The notes beneath the pieces were generated by a model. That model ran no database searches. It saw nothing but the letters and a program-made list of their open reading frames with translations, and was not told the DNA's origin. The translations under genes were made by a program, and so were the position numbers. Shown piece after piece: positions 13,541 to 25,800 of a stretch of 64,000 bases of DNA (the stretch's first letter is position 1; each line of letters starts with the position of its first letter). The stretch comes from Volvox africanus (taxonomy: Eukaryota > Chlorophyta > Chlorophyceae > Chlamydomonadales > Volvocaceae), in assembly GCA_030268105.1 (NCBI GenBank), contig BSDZ01000026.1, forward strand, positions 686,001 to 750,000, written 5' to 3'.

Positions 13541-13698
13541 ATCGGGAGAGGAGGAAGGAGAGGGAGGAGTGGCAGGAGAGGAAGGAGAGGGAGGAGGGGG
13601 AGGAGAGGGAGGAGAGGGAAGAGAGGGAGGAGAGGGAGGAGAGGGAGGAGAGGGAGGAGAGGGAGGAGAGGGAGGAGAGGGAGGAGAGGGAGAAGAGG
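13541..13698. repeat. Purine-rich minisatellite (GGAGAGGGA)n
   Basis: About 17 units of a 9-bp purine-only repeat just 3' of the giant HRGP stop codon. The strand asymmetry could favour triplex formation. Open frames across it (RGR on plus, SLS on minus) are repeat artefacts. Confidence 0.85.
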
Positions 13699-13824
13699 AA
13701 GGGAAAAAAACGAAACAGGGCTGCGGTGATGGGCTGGCGAGAGCTGTTTGTCTTTTTTATATATGATTCGCCTTCACCCAAGGTTACTACAACACGAGAC
13801 GACATCCCGGACTTCTTCGCGTTA

Positions 13825-16800
13825 TTACGCTAACTTCCGTTTTGTTCGTTTCACCTGTGTTGCATCCAAGCGACGGCCCTGGGACATCAAGTGTCGTACG
13901 CGATTCTGAGATGGAGAAAATGAAGAAGATACCTGAACGATAATTTGAAATTTATAAGAGCGCTCAAATGAGCCTTTAGTTGTTGATGGAGACTGCTGTT
14001 GCGGTGCACGAAGCCTTGTGGATTCAGTTGATAATGTTAACTGCTGTAAAGGTGGGGAAGGCGTAGTAGGTTTCCGTACAAAAGGTGGCGCTGGGGGATG
14101 AGACGGAGAAGATCGAATTGGGTATCGCGATAACATAACTAAAGAATCATTTTGTATGGTAAGATCAAAAAAAGGCTTCGATGGTGGTAATGGAGGGGAT
14201 GATGGTGGGGGTAGTGGCGGTGGCGGTGGCGGTGGTTGCGGCGACGGCAGCCGAGGCACGAGTGGTGATGATGGAAGGGGTGATGGTGGGGGTAGTGGCG
14301 GTGGCGGGGGTTGTGGCGAGGGCGGCGAAGGCACGGATGGAGATGATGATGGGGGTGGTGGTCGGGGTAGTGGCGGTGGCGGTGGCGGTGGTTGCGGCGA
14401 GGGCGGCGGAGGCACGGGTGATGGTGATGGAGGGGGTGATAATGGGGGTAGTGGCGGTGGCAGTGGCTGTGGTTGCGGCGACGGCGGCGGAGGCACGGGT
14501 GGTGGTGATGGAGGGGGTGATGGTGGGGGAAGTGGCGGTGGCGGTGGCGGTGGTTGCGGCGACGGCGGCAGAGGCACGGGTGGTGGTGATGGAAGGGGTG
14601 ATGGTGGGGGTAGTGGTGGTGGCGGGGGTTGTGGCGAGGGCGGCGAAGGCACGGATGGAGATGATGATGGGGGTGATGGTGGGGGTAGTGGCGGTGGCGG
14701 TGGCGGTGGTTGCGGCGAGGGCGGCGGAGGCAAGGGTGGGGGTGATGGAGGGGGTGATGGTGGGGGTAGTGGCGGTGGCGGTGGCGGTGGTTGCGGCGAC
14801 GGCGGCGGAGGCACGGGTGGTGGTGATGGAGGGGGTGATGGTGGGGGTAGTGGCGGTGGCGGTGGCTGTGGTTGCGGCGACGGCGGCGGAGGCACGGGTG
14901 GTGGTGATGGAGGGGGTGATGGTGGGGGTAGTGGCGGTGGCGGTGGCGGTGGTTGCGGCGACGGCGGCAGAGGCACGGGTGGTGGTGATGGAAGGGGTGA
15001 TGGTGGGGGTAGTGGTGGTGGCGGGGGTTGTGGCGAGGGCGGCGAAGGCACGGATGGAGATGATGATGGGGGTGGTGGTCGGGGTAGTGGCGGTGGCGGT
15101 GGCGGTGGTTGCGGCGAGGGCGGCGGAGGCACGGGTGGTTGTGATGGAGGGGGTGATGGTGGGGGTAGTGGCGGTGGCGGTGGTTGCGGCGACGGCGGGG
15201 GTGGTGGTGACGGAGTGGGTGATGATGGGGGTAGTGGCGGTGGCGGTGGCGGTGGCGGTGGTTGCGGCGTGGGCGGCGGAGGCACGGGTGGTGGTGATGG
15301 AGGAGGTGATGGTGGGGGTAGTGGCGGTGGCGGGGGTTGTGGCGAGGGCGGCGGAGGCACGGGTGGAGGTGATGATGGGGGTGGTGGTCGGGGTAGTGGC
15401 GGTGGCGGTGGCGGTGGTTGCGGCGAGGGCGGCGGTGGTGGTGACGGAGGGGGTGACGGTGGGGGTAATGGCGGTGGCGATGGCGGTGGTTGCGGCGAGG
15501 GCGGCTGAGGCACAGGTGGTGGTGATGGAGGGGGTAATGGTGGGGGTAGTGGCGGTGGCCATGGTTGCGGGGACGGCGGCGGTGGTGGTGACGGAGTGGG
15601 TGACGGTGGGGGTAGTGGCGGTTGCGGTGGCGGTGGTTGCGGCGAGGGCGGCGGTGGTGGTGACGGAGGGGGTGACGGTGGGGGTAGTGGCGGTGGCGGT
15701 GGCGGTTGTTGCGGCGAGGGCTGCGGAGGCACGGGTGGTTGTGATGGAGGGGGGGGTGGTGAGGGTAGTGGTGGTGGCGGGGGTTGTGGCGAGGGCGGCG
15801 AAGGCACGGATGGAGATGATGATGGGGGTGGTGGTCGGGGTAGTGGCGGTGGCGGTGGCGGTGGTTGCGGCGAGGGCGGCGGTGGTGGTGACGGAGGGGG
15901 TGACGGTGGGGGTAATGGCGGTGGCGATGGCGGTGGTTGCGGCGAGGGCGGCTGAGGCACAGGTGGTGGTGATGGAGGGGGTAATGGTGGGGGTAGTGGC
16001 GGTGGCCATGGTTGCGGCGACGGCGGCGGTGGTGGTGACGGAGTGGGTGACGGTGGGGGTAGTGGCGGTTGCGGTGGCGGTGGTTGCGGCGACGGCGGCG
16101 GTGGTGGTGACGGAGTGGGTGACGGTGGGGGTAGTGGCGGTTGCGGTGGCGGTGGTTGCGGCGAGGGCGGCGGTGGTGGTGACGGAGGGGGTGACGGTGG
16201 GGGTAGTGGCGGTGGCGGTGGCGGTTGTTGCGGCGAGGGCTGCGGAGGCACGGGTGGTTGTGATGGAGGGGGGGGTGGTGGGGGTAGTGGCGGTGGCGGT
16301 GGTGGTGGTTGCGGCGAGGGCGGCGGTGGTGGAGACGGAGGGGGTGACGGTGGGGGTAATGGCGGTGGCGGTGGCGGTGGTTGCGGCGAGGGCGGCGGTG
16401 TTGGTGACGAAGGGGGTGACGGTGGGGGTAATGGCGGTGGCGGTGGCGGTGGTTGCGGCGACGGCGGCGGAGGCACAGGTGGTGGTGATGGAGGGGGTGA
16501 TGGTGGGGGTAGTGGCGGTGGCGGTGGTTGCGGCGACGGCGGCGGTGGTGGTGATGGAGGGGGTGATGGTGGGGGTAGTGGCGGTGGCGGTGGCGGTGGT
16601 TGCGGCGAGGGCGGCGGAGGAACGGGTGGTGGTGATGGAGGGGGTGATGGTGGGGGTAGTGGCGGTGGCGGAGGCGGTGGTTGCGGCGAGGGCGGCGGAG
16701 GCATGGTTGGTGGTGATGGAGGGGGTGATGGTGGCGGTAGTGGCGGTGGCGGTGGCGGTGGTTGCGGCGACGGCGGCTGAGGCACGGGTGGTGGTGATGG

Positions 16801-19800
16801 AGGGGGTGATGGTGGGGGTAGTGGCGGTGGCGGTGGCGGTGGTTGCGGCGACGGCGGAGGAGGCACGGGTGGTGGTGATGGAGGAGGTGATGGTGGGGGC
16901 AGTGGCGGTGGCGGTGGCGGTGGTTGCGGCGACGGCGGCGGAGGCACGGGTGGTGGTGATGGAGGGGGTGATGGTGGGGGTAGTGGCAGTGGCGATGGCG
17001 GTGGTTGCGGCGACGGCGGAGGAGGCACGGGTGGTGGTGATGGAGGGGGTGATGGTGGGGGTAGTGGCGGTGGCGGTGGCGGTGGTTGCGCCGAGGGCGG
17101 CGGAGGCACGGGTGGTGGTGATGGAGGGGGTGATGGTGGGGGTAGTGGCGCTGGCGGTGGCGGTGGTTGCGGCGACGGCGGAGGAGGCACGGGTGGTGGT
17201 GATGGAGGAGGTGATGGTGGGGGTAGTGGCGGTGGCGGTGGCGGTGGTTGCGGCGACGGCGGAGGAGGCACGGGTGGTGGTGATGGAGGAGGTGATGGTG
17301 GGGGTAGTGGCGGTGGCGGTGGCGGTGGTTGCAGCGACCGTTGCGGAGGCACGGGTGGTGGTGATGGAGGGGGTGATGGTGGGGGTAGTGGCGCTGGCGG
17401 TGGCGGTGGTTGCGGCGACGGCGGCGGAGGCACGGGTAGTGGTGATGGAGGGGGTGATGGTGGCGGTAGTGGCGGTGGCGGTGGCGGTGGTTGCGGCGAC
17501 GGCGGCGGAGGCACGGGTGGTGGTGATGGAGGGGGTGATGGTGGGGGTAGTGGCGGTGGCGGTGGCGGTGGTTGCGGCGACGGCGGCGGAGGCACGGGTG
17601 GTGGTGATGGAGGGGGTGATGGTGGGGATAGTGGCGGTGGCGGTGACGGTGGTTGCGGCGACGGCGGCGGAGGCAAGGGTGGTGGTGATGGAGGAGGTGA
17701 TGGTGGGGGTAGTGGCGGTGGCGGTGGCGGTGGTTGCGGCGACGGCGGAGGAGGCACGGGTGGTGGTGATGGAGGAGGTGATGGTGGGGGTAGTGGCGGT
17801 GGCGGTGGCGGTGGTTGCGGCGACGGCGGAGGAGGCACGGGTGGTGGTGATGGAGGAGGTGATGGTGGGGGTAGTGGCGGTGGCGGTGGCGGTGGTTGCA
17901 GCGACCGTTGCGGAGGCACGGGTGGTGGTGATGGAGGGGGTGATGGTGGGGGTAGTGGCGGTGGCGGTGGCGGTGGTTGCGGCGACGCCGGCGGAGGCAC
18001 GGGTAGTGGTGATGGAGGGGGTGATGGTGGCGGTAGTGGCGGTGGCGGTGGCGGTGGTTGCGGCGACGACGGCGGAGGCACGGGTGGTGGTGATGGAGGG
18101 GGTGATGGTGGGGGTAGTGGCGCTGGCGGTGGCGGTGGTTGCGGCGACGGCGGCGGAGGCACGGGTAGTGGTGATGGAGTGGGTGATGGTGGCGGTAGTG
18201 GCGGTAGCGGTGGCGGTGGTTGCGGCGACGGCGGCGGAGGCACGGGTGGTGGTGATGGAGGGGGTGATGGTGGGGGTAGTGGCGCTGGCGGTGGCGGTGG
18301 TTGCGGCGACGGCGGCGGAGGCACGGGTGGTGGTGATGGAGGAGGTGATGGTGGGGGTAGTGGCGGTGGCGGTGGCGGTGGTTGCAGCGACCGTGGCGGA
18401 GGCACGGGTGGCGGTGATGGAGGGGGTGATGGTGGGGGTAGTGGCGCTGGCGGTGGCGGTGGTTGCGGCGACGGCGGCGGAGGCACGGGTAGTGGTGATG
18501 GAGGGGGTGATGGTGGGGGTAGTGGCGGTGGCGGTGGCGGTGGTTGCGGCGACCGTGGCGGAGGCACGGGTGGTGGTGATGGAGGGGGTGATGGTTGGGG
18601 TAGTGGCGGTGGCGGAGGCGGTGGTTGCGGCGACGGCGGCGGAGGAACGGGTGGTGGTGATGGAGGGGGTGATGGTGGCGGTAGTGGCGGTGGCGGTGGC
18701 GGTGGTTGCGGCGACGGCGGCGGAGGCACGGGTGGTGGTGATGGAGGGGGTGATGGTGGTGGTAGTGGCGGTGGCGGTGGCGGTGGTTGCGGCGACGGCG
18801 GCGGAGGCACGGGTGGTGGTGATGGAGGGGGTGATGGTGGGGATAGTGGCGGTGGCGGTGACGGTGGTTGCGGCGACGGCGGCGGAGGCAAGGATGGTGG
18901 TGATGGAGGAGGTGATGGTGGGGGTAGTGGCGGTGGCGGTGGCGGTGGTTGCGGCGTGGGCGGCGGAGGCACGGGTGGCGGTGATGGAGGGGGTGATGGT
19001 GGGGGAAGTGGCGGTGGCGGTGGCGGTGGTTGCGGCGACGGCGGCAGAGGTACGGGTGGTGGTGATAGAGGAGGTGATGGTGGGGGTAGTGGCGGTGGCG
19101 GTGGCGGTGGTTGCGGCGACGGCGGCGGAGGCACGGGTGGTGATGATGGAGGGGGTGATGGTGGGGGTAGTGGCGGTGGCGGTGGCGGTGGTTGCGGCGA
19201 GGGCGGAGGAGGCACGGGTGGTGGTGATGGAGGAGGTGATGGTGGGGGTAGTGGCGGTGGCGGTGGCGGTGGTTGCGGCGACGGCGGAGGAGGCACGGGT
19301 GGTGGTGATGGAGGAGGTGATGGTGGGGGTAGTGGCGGTGGCGGTGGCGGTGGTTGCGGCGACGGCGGAGGAGGCACGGGTGGTGGTGATGGAGGGGGTG
19401 ATGGTGGGGGTAGTGGCGGTGGCGGTGGCGGTGGTTGCAGCGACCGTTGCGGAGGCACGGGTGGTGGTGATGGAGGGGGTGATGGTGGGGGTAGTGGCGG
19501 TGGCGGTGGCGGTGGTTGCGGCGACGGCGGCGGAGGCACGGGTAGTGGTGATGGAGGGGGTGATGGTGGCGGTAGTGGCGGTGGCGGTGGCGGTGGTTGC
19601 GGCGACGGCGGCGGAGGCACGGGTGGTGGTGATGGAGGGGGTGATGGTGGGGGTAGTGGCGGTGGCGGTGGCGGTGGTTGCGGCGACGGCGGCGGAGGCA
19701 CGGGTAGTGGTGATGGAGGGGGTGATGGTGGCGGTAGTGGCGGTGGCGGTGGCGGTGGTTGCGGCGACGGCGGCGGAGGCACGGGTGGTGGTGATGGAGG

Positions 19801-22800
19801 GGGTGATGGTGGGGGTAGTGGCGGTGGCGGTGGCGGTGGTTGCGGCGACGGCGGCGGAGGCACGGGTAGTGGTGATGGAGGGGGTGATGGTGGCGGTAGT
19901 GGCGGTGGCGGTGGCGGTGGTTGCGGCGACGGCGGCGGAGGCACGGGTGGTGGTGATGGAGGGGGTGATGGTGGGGGTAGTGGCGGTGGCGGTGGCGGTG
20001 GTTGCGGCGACGGCGGCGGAGGCACGGGTGGTGGTGATGGAGGAGGTGATGGTGGGGGTAGTGGCGGTGGCGGTGGCGGTGGTTGCAGCGACCGTGGCGG
20101 AGGCACGGGTGGCGGTGATGGAGGGGGTGATGGTGGGGGTAGTGGCGCTGGCGGTGGCGGTGGTTGCGGCGACGGCGGCGGAGGCACGGGTGGTGGTGAT
20201 GGAGGGGGTGATGGTGGGGGTAGTGGCGGTGGCGGTGGCGGTGGTTGCGGCGACGGCGGCGGAGGCACGGGTGGTGGTGATGGAGGGGGTGATGGTGGTG
20301 GTAGTGGCGGTGGCGGTGGCGGTGGTTGCGGCGACGGCGGCGGAGGCACGGGTGGTGGTGATGGAGGGGGTGATGGTGGGGATAGTGGCGGTGGCGGTGA
20401 CGGTGGTTGCGGCGACGGCGGCGGAGGCAAGGATGGTGGTGATGGAGGAGGTGATGGTGGGGGTAGTGGCGGTGGCGGTGGCGGTGGTTGCGGCGTGGGC
20501 GGCGGAGGCACGGGTGGTGGTGATGGAGGGGGTGATGGTGGGGGAAGTGGCGGTGGCGGTGGCGGTGGTTGCGGCGACGGCGGCAGAGGTACGGGTGGTG
20601 GTGATAGAGGAGGTGATGGTGGGGGTAGTGGCGGTGGCGGTGGCGGTGGTTGCGGCGACGGCGGCGGAGGCACGGGTGGTGATGATGGAGGGGGTGATGG
20701 TGGGGGTAGTGGCGGTGGCGGTGGCGGTGGTTGCGGCGAGGGCGGCGGAGGCACGGGTGGTGGTGATGGAGGAGGTGATGGTGGTGGTAGTGGCGGTGGC
20801 GGTGGCGGTGGTTGCAGCGACCGTTGCGGAGGCACGGGTGGTGGTGATGGAGGGGGTGATGGTGGAGGTAGTGGCGCTGGCGGTGGCGGTGGTTGCGGCG
20901 ACGGCGGCGGAGGCACGGGTGGTGGTGATGGAGGGGGTGATGGTGGGGGTAGTGGCGGTGGCGGTGGCGGTGGTTGCGGCGACCGTGGCGGAGGCACGGG
21001 TGGTGGTGATGGAGGGGGTGATGGTGGGGGTAGTGGCGGTGGCGGTGGCGGTGGTTGCGGCGACGGCGGAGGAGGCACGGGTGGTGGTGATGGAGGAGGT
21101 GACGGTGGGGGTAGTGGCGCTGGCGGTGGCGGTGGTTGCAGCGACCGTGGCGGAGGCACGGGTGGTGGTGATGGAGGAGGTGATGGTGGGGGTAGTGGCG
21201 GTGGCGGTGGTTGCGGCGACGGCGGCGGAGGCACGGGTGGTGGTGATGGAGGGGGTGATGGTGGCGGTAGTGGCGGTGGCGGTGGCGGTGGTTGCGGCGA
21301 CGGCGGCGGAGGCACGGGTGGTGGTGATGGAGGGGGTGATGGTGGGGGTAGTGGCGGTGGCGGTGGCGGTGGTTGCGGCGACGGCGGAGGAGGCACGGGT
21401 GGTGGTGATGGAGGGGGTGATGGTGGGGGTAGTGGCGGTGGCGGTGGCGGTGGTTGCGGCGACGGCGGCGGAGGCACGGGTAGTGGTGATGGAGGGGGTG
21501 ATGGTGGCGGTAGTGGCGGTGGCGGTGGCGGTGGTTGCGGCGACGGCGGCGGAGGCACGGGTGGTGGTGATGGAGGAGGTGATGGTGGGGGTAGTGGCGG
21601 TGGCGGTAGCGGTGGTTGCAGCGACCGTGGCGGAGGCACGGGTGGTGGTGATGGAGGGGGTGATGGTGGGGGTAGTGGCGCTGGCGGTGGCGGTGGTTGC
21701 GGCGACGGCGGCGGAGGCACGGGTGGTGGTGATGGAGGGGGTGATGGTGGGGGTTGTGGCGGTGGCGGTGGCGGTGGTTGCGGCGACCGTGGCGGAGGCA
21801 CGGGTGGTGGTGATGGAGGAGGTGATGGTGGGGGTAGTGGCGGTGGCGGTGGCGGTGGTTGCGGCGACGGCGGCGGAGGCACGGGTGGTGGTGATGGAGG
21901 GGGTGATGGTGGGGGTAGTGGCGGTGGCGGTGGCGGTGGTTGCGGCGACGGCGGCGGAGGCACGGGTGGTGGTGATGGAGGGGGTGATGGTGGGGGTAGT
22001 GGCGGTGGCGGTGGCGGTGGTTGCGGCGTGGGCTGCGGAGGCACGGGTGGTGGTGATGGAGGGGGTGATGGTGGGGGTTGTGGCGGTGGCGGTGGCGGTG
22101 GTTGCGGCGACGGCGGCGGAGGCACGGGTGGTGGTGATGGAGGACGTGATGGTGGGGGTAGTGGCGCTGGCGGTGGCGGTGGTTGCGGCGACGGCGGCGG
22201 AGGCACGGGTGGTGGTGATGGAGGGGGTGATGGTGGGGGTAGTGGCGGTGGCGGTGGCGGTGGTTGCGGCGTGGGCGGCGGAGGCACGGGTGGTGGTGAT
22301 GGAGGGGGTGATGGTGGGGGTAGTGGCGGTGGCGGTGGAGGTGGTTGCGGCGACCGTGGCGGAGGCACGGGTGGTGGTGATGGAGGGGGTGATGGTGGGG
22401 GTGGTGGCGGTGGCGGTGGCGGTGGTTGCGGCGACGGCGGCGGAGGCACGGGTGGTGGTGATGGAGGAGGTGATGGTGGGGGTAGTGGCGGTGGCGGTGG
22501 CGGTGGTTGCAGCGACCGTGGCGGAGGCACGGGTGGCGGTGATGGAGGGGGTGATGGTGGGGGTAGTGGCGCTGGCGGTGGCGGTGGTTGCGGCGACGGC
22601 GGCGGAGGCACGGGTAGTGGTGATGGAGGGGGTGATGGTGGCGGTAGTGGCGGTGGCGGTGCCGGTTGTTGCGGCGTGGGCGGCGGAGGCACGGGTGGTG
22701 GTGATGGAGGGGGTGATGGTGGGGGTAGTGGCGGTGGCGGTGGCTGTGGTTGCGCCGAGGGCGGCGGAGGCACGGGTGGTGGTGATGGAGGGGGTGATGG

Positions 22801-25800
22801 TGGGGGTAGTGGCGGTGGCGGTGGAGGTGGTTGCGGCGACGGCGGAGGAGGCACGGGTGGTGGTGATGGAGGAGGTGATGGTGGGGGTAGTGGCGGTGGC
22901 GGTGGCGGTGGTTGCGGCGACGGCGGCGGAGGCACGGGTGGTGGTGATGGAGGGGGTGATGGTGGGGGTAGTGGCGGTGGCGGTGGCGGTGGTTGCGGCG
23001 ACGGCGGCGGAGGCACGGGTAGTGGTGATGGAGGGGGTGATGGTGGGGGTAGTGGCGGTGGCGGTGGCGGTGGTTGCGGCGAGGGCGGCGGAGGCACGGG
23101 TGGTGGTGATGGAGGGGGTGATGGTGGGGGTAGTGGCGGTGGCGGTGGCGGTGGTTTCGGCGACGGCGGAGGAGGCACGGGTGGTGGTGATGGAGGAGGT
23201 GATGGTGGGGGTAGTGGCGGTGGCGGTGGCGGTGGTTGCAGCGACCGTTGCGGAGGCACGGGTGGTGGTGATGGAGGGGGTGATGGTGGGGGTAGTGGCG
23301 GTGGCGGTGGCGGTGGTTGCGGCGACGGCGGCGGAGGCACGGGTAGTGGTGATGGAGGGGGTGATGGTGGCGGTAGTGGCGGTGGCGGTGGCGGTGGTTG
23401 CGGCGACGGCGGCGGAGGCACGGGTGGTGGTGATGGAGGGGGTGATGGTGGGGGTAGTGGCGGTGGCGGTGGCGGTGGTTGCGGCGACGGCGGCGGAGGC
23501 ACGGGTAGTGGTGATGGAGGGGGTGATGGTGGCGGTAGTGGCGGTGGCGGTGGCGGTGGTTGCGGCGACGGCGGCGGAGGCACGGGTGGTGGTGATGGAG
23601 GAGGTGATGGTGGGGGTAGTGGCGGTGGCGGTAGCGGTGGTTGCAGCGACCGTGGCGGAGGCACGGGTGGCGGTGATGGAGGGGGTGATGGTGGGGGTAG
23701 TGGCGCTGGCGGTGGCGGTGGTTGCGGCGACGGCGGCGGAGGCACGGGTGGTGGTGATGGAGGGGGTGATGGTGGGGGTTGTGGCGGTGGCGGTGGCGGT
23801 GGTTGCGGCGACCGTGGCGGAGGCACGGGTGGTGGTGATGGAGGAGGTGATGGTGGGGGTAGTGGCGGTGGCGGTGGCGGTGGTTGCGGCGACGGCGGCG
23901 GAGGCACGGGTGGTGGTGATGGAGGGGGTGATGGTGGGGGTAGTGGCGGTGGCGGTGGCGGTGGTTGCGGCGACGGCGGCGGAGGCACGGGTGGTGGTGA
24001 TGGAGGGGGTGATGGTGGGGGTAGTGGCGGTGGCGGTGACGGTGGTTGCGGCGACGGCGGAGGAGGCACGGGTGGTGGTGATGGAGGAGGTGATGGTGGG
24101 GGTAGTGGCGGTGGCGGTGGCGGTGGTTGCGGCGTGGGCGGCGGAGGCACGGGTGGTGGTGATGGAGGGGGTGATGGTGGCTGTAGTGGCGGTGGCGGTG
24201 GCGGTGGTTGCGGCGACGGCGGCGGAGGCACGGGTGGTGGTGATGGAGGGGGTGATGGTGGGGGTAGTGGCGGTGGCGGTGGCGGTGGTTGCGGCGACGG
24301 CGGTGGAGGTACGGGTGGTGGTGATGGAGGAGGTGATGGTGGCGGTAGTGGCGGTGGCGGTGGCGGTGGTTGCGGCGACGGCGGCGGAGGCACGGGTGGT
24401 GGTGATGGAGGGGGTGATGGTGGGGGTAGTGGCGGTGGCGGTGGCGGTGGTTGCGGCGAGGGCGGCGGAGGCACGGGTGGTGGTGATGGAGGAGGTGATG
24501 GTGGTGGTAGTGGCGGTGGCGGTGGCGGTGGTTGCGGCGACCGTGGCGGAGGCACGGGTGGTGGTGATGGAGGGGGTGATGGTGGAGGTAGTTGCGCTGG
24601 CGGTGGCGGTGGTTGCGGCGACGGCGGCGGAGGCACGGGTAGTGGTGATGGAGGGGGTGATGGTGGCGGTAGTGGCGGTGGCGGTGGCGGTGGTTGCGGC
24701 GACGGCGGCGGAGGCACGGGTGGTGGTGATGGAGGAGGTGATGGTGGGGGTAGTGGCGGTGGCGGTAGCGGTGGTTGCAGCGACCGTGGCGGAGGCACGG
24801 GTGGCGGTGATGGAGGGGGTGATGGTGGGGGTAGTGGCGCTGGCGGTGGCGGTGGTTGCGGCGACGGCGGCGGAGGCACGGGTGGTGGTGATGGAGGGGG
24901 TGATGGTGGGGGTTGTGGCGGTGGCGGTGGCGGTGGTTGCGGCGACCGTGGCGGAGGCACGGGTGGTGGTGATGGAGGAGGTGATGGTGGGGGTAGTGGC
25001 GGTGGCGGTGGCGGTGGTTGCGGCGACGGCGGCGGAGGCACGGGTGGTGGTGATGGAGGGGGTGATGGTGGGGGTAGTGGCGGTGGCGGTGGCGGTGGTT
25101 GCGGCGACGGCGGCGGAGGCACGGGTGGTGGTGATGGAGGGGGTGATGGTGGCTGTAGTGGCGGTGGCGGTGGCGGTGGTTGCGGCGACGGCGGCGGAGG
25201 CACGGGTGGTGGTGATGGAGGGGGTGATGGTGGGGGTAGTGGCGGTGGCGGTGGCGGTGGTTGCGGCGACGGCGGCGGAGGTACGGGTGGTGGTGATGGA
25301 GGAGGTGATGGTGGCGGTAGTGGCGGTGGCGGTGGCGGTGGTTGCGGCGACGGCGGCGGAGGCACGGGTGGTGGTGATGGAGGGGGTGATGGTGGGGGTA
25401 GTGGCGGTGGCGGTGGCGGTGGTTGCGGCGAGGGCGGCGGAGGCACGGGTGGTGGTGATGGAGGAGGTGATGGTGGTGGTAGTGGCGGTGGCGGTGGCGG
25501 TGGTTGCGGCGACCGTGGCGGAGGCACGGGTGGTGGTGATGGAGGGGGTGATGGTGGGGGTAGTGGCGCTGGCGGTGGCGGTGGTTGCGGCGACGGCGGC
25601 GGAGGCACGGGTGGTGGTGATGGAGGGGGTGATGGTGGCGGTAGTGGCGGTGGCGGTGGCGGTGGTTGAGGCGTGGGCGGCGGAGGCACGGGTGGTGGTG
25701 ATGGAGGGGGTGATGGTGGGGGTAGTGGCGGTGGCGGTGGCGGTGGTTGCGGCGTGGGCGGCGGAGGCACGGGTGGTGGTGATGGAGGGGGTGATGGTGG

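Noticed and set aside
13524..13805. Ser/Leu-repeat protein on minus strand
   Set aside because: Translation of the GGAGAGGGA minisatellite with no conserved flank.
14165..16009. Minus-strand TATTPTITPS frame of 614 codons
   Set aside because: Alternative frame of the diverged array edge. It conflicts with the longer HRGP frame and has no flanking domain.
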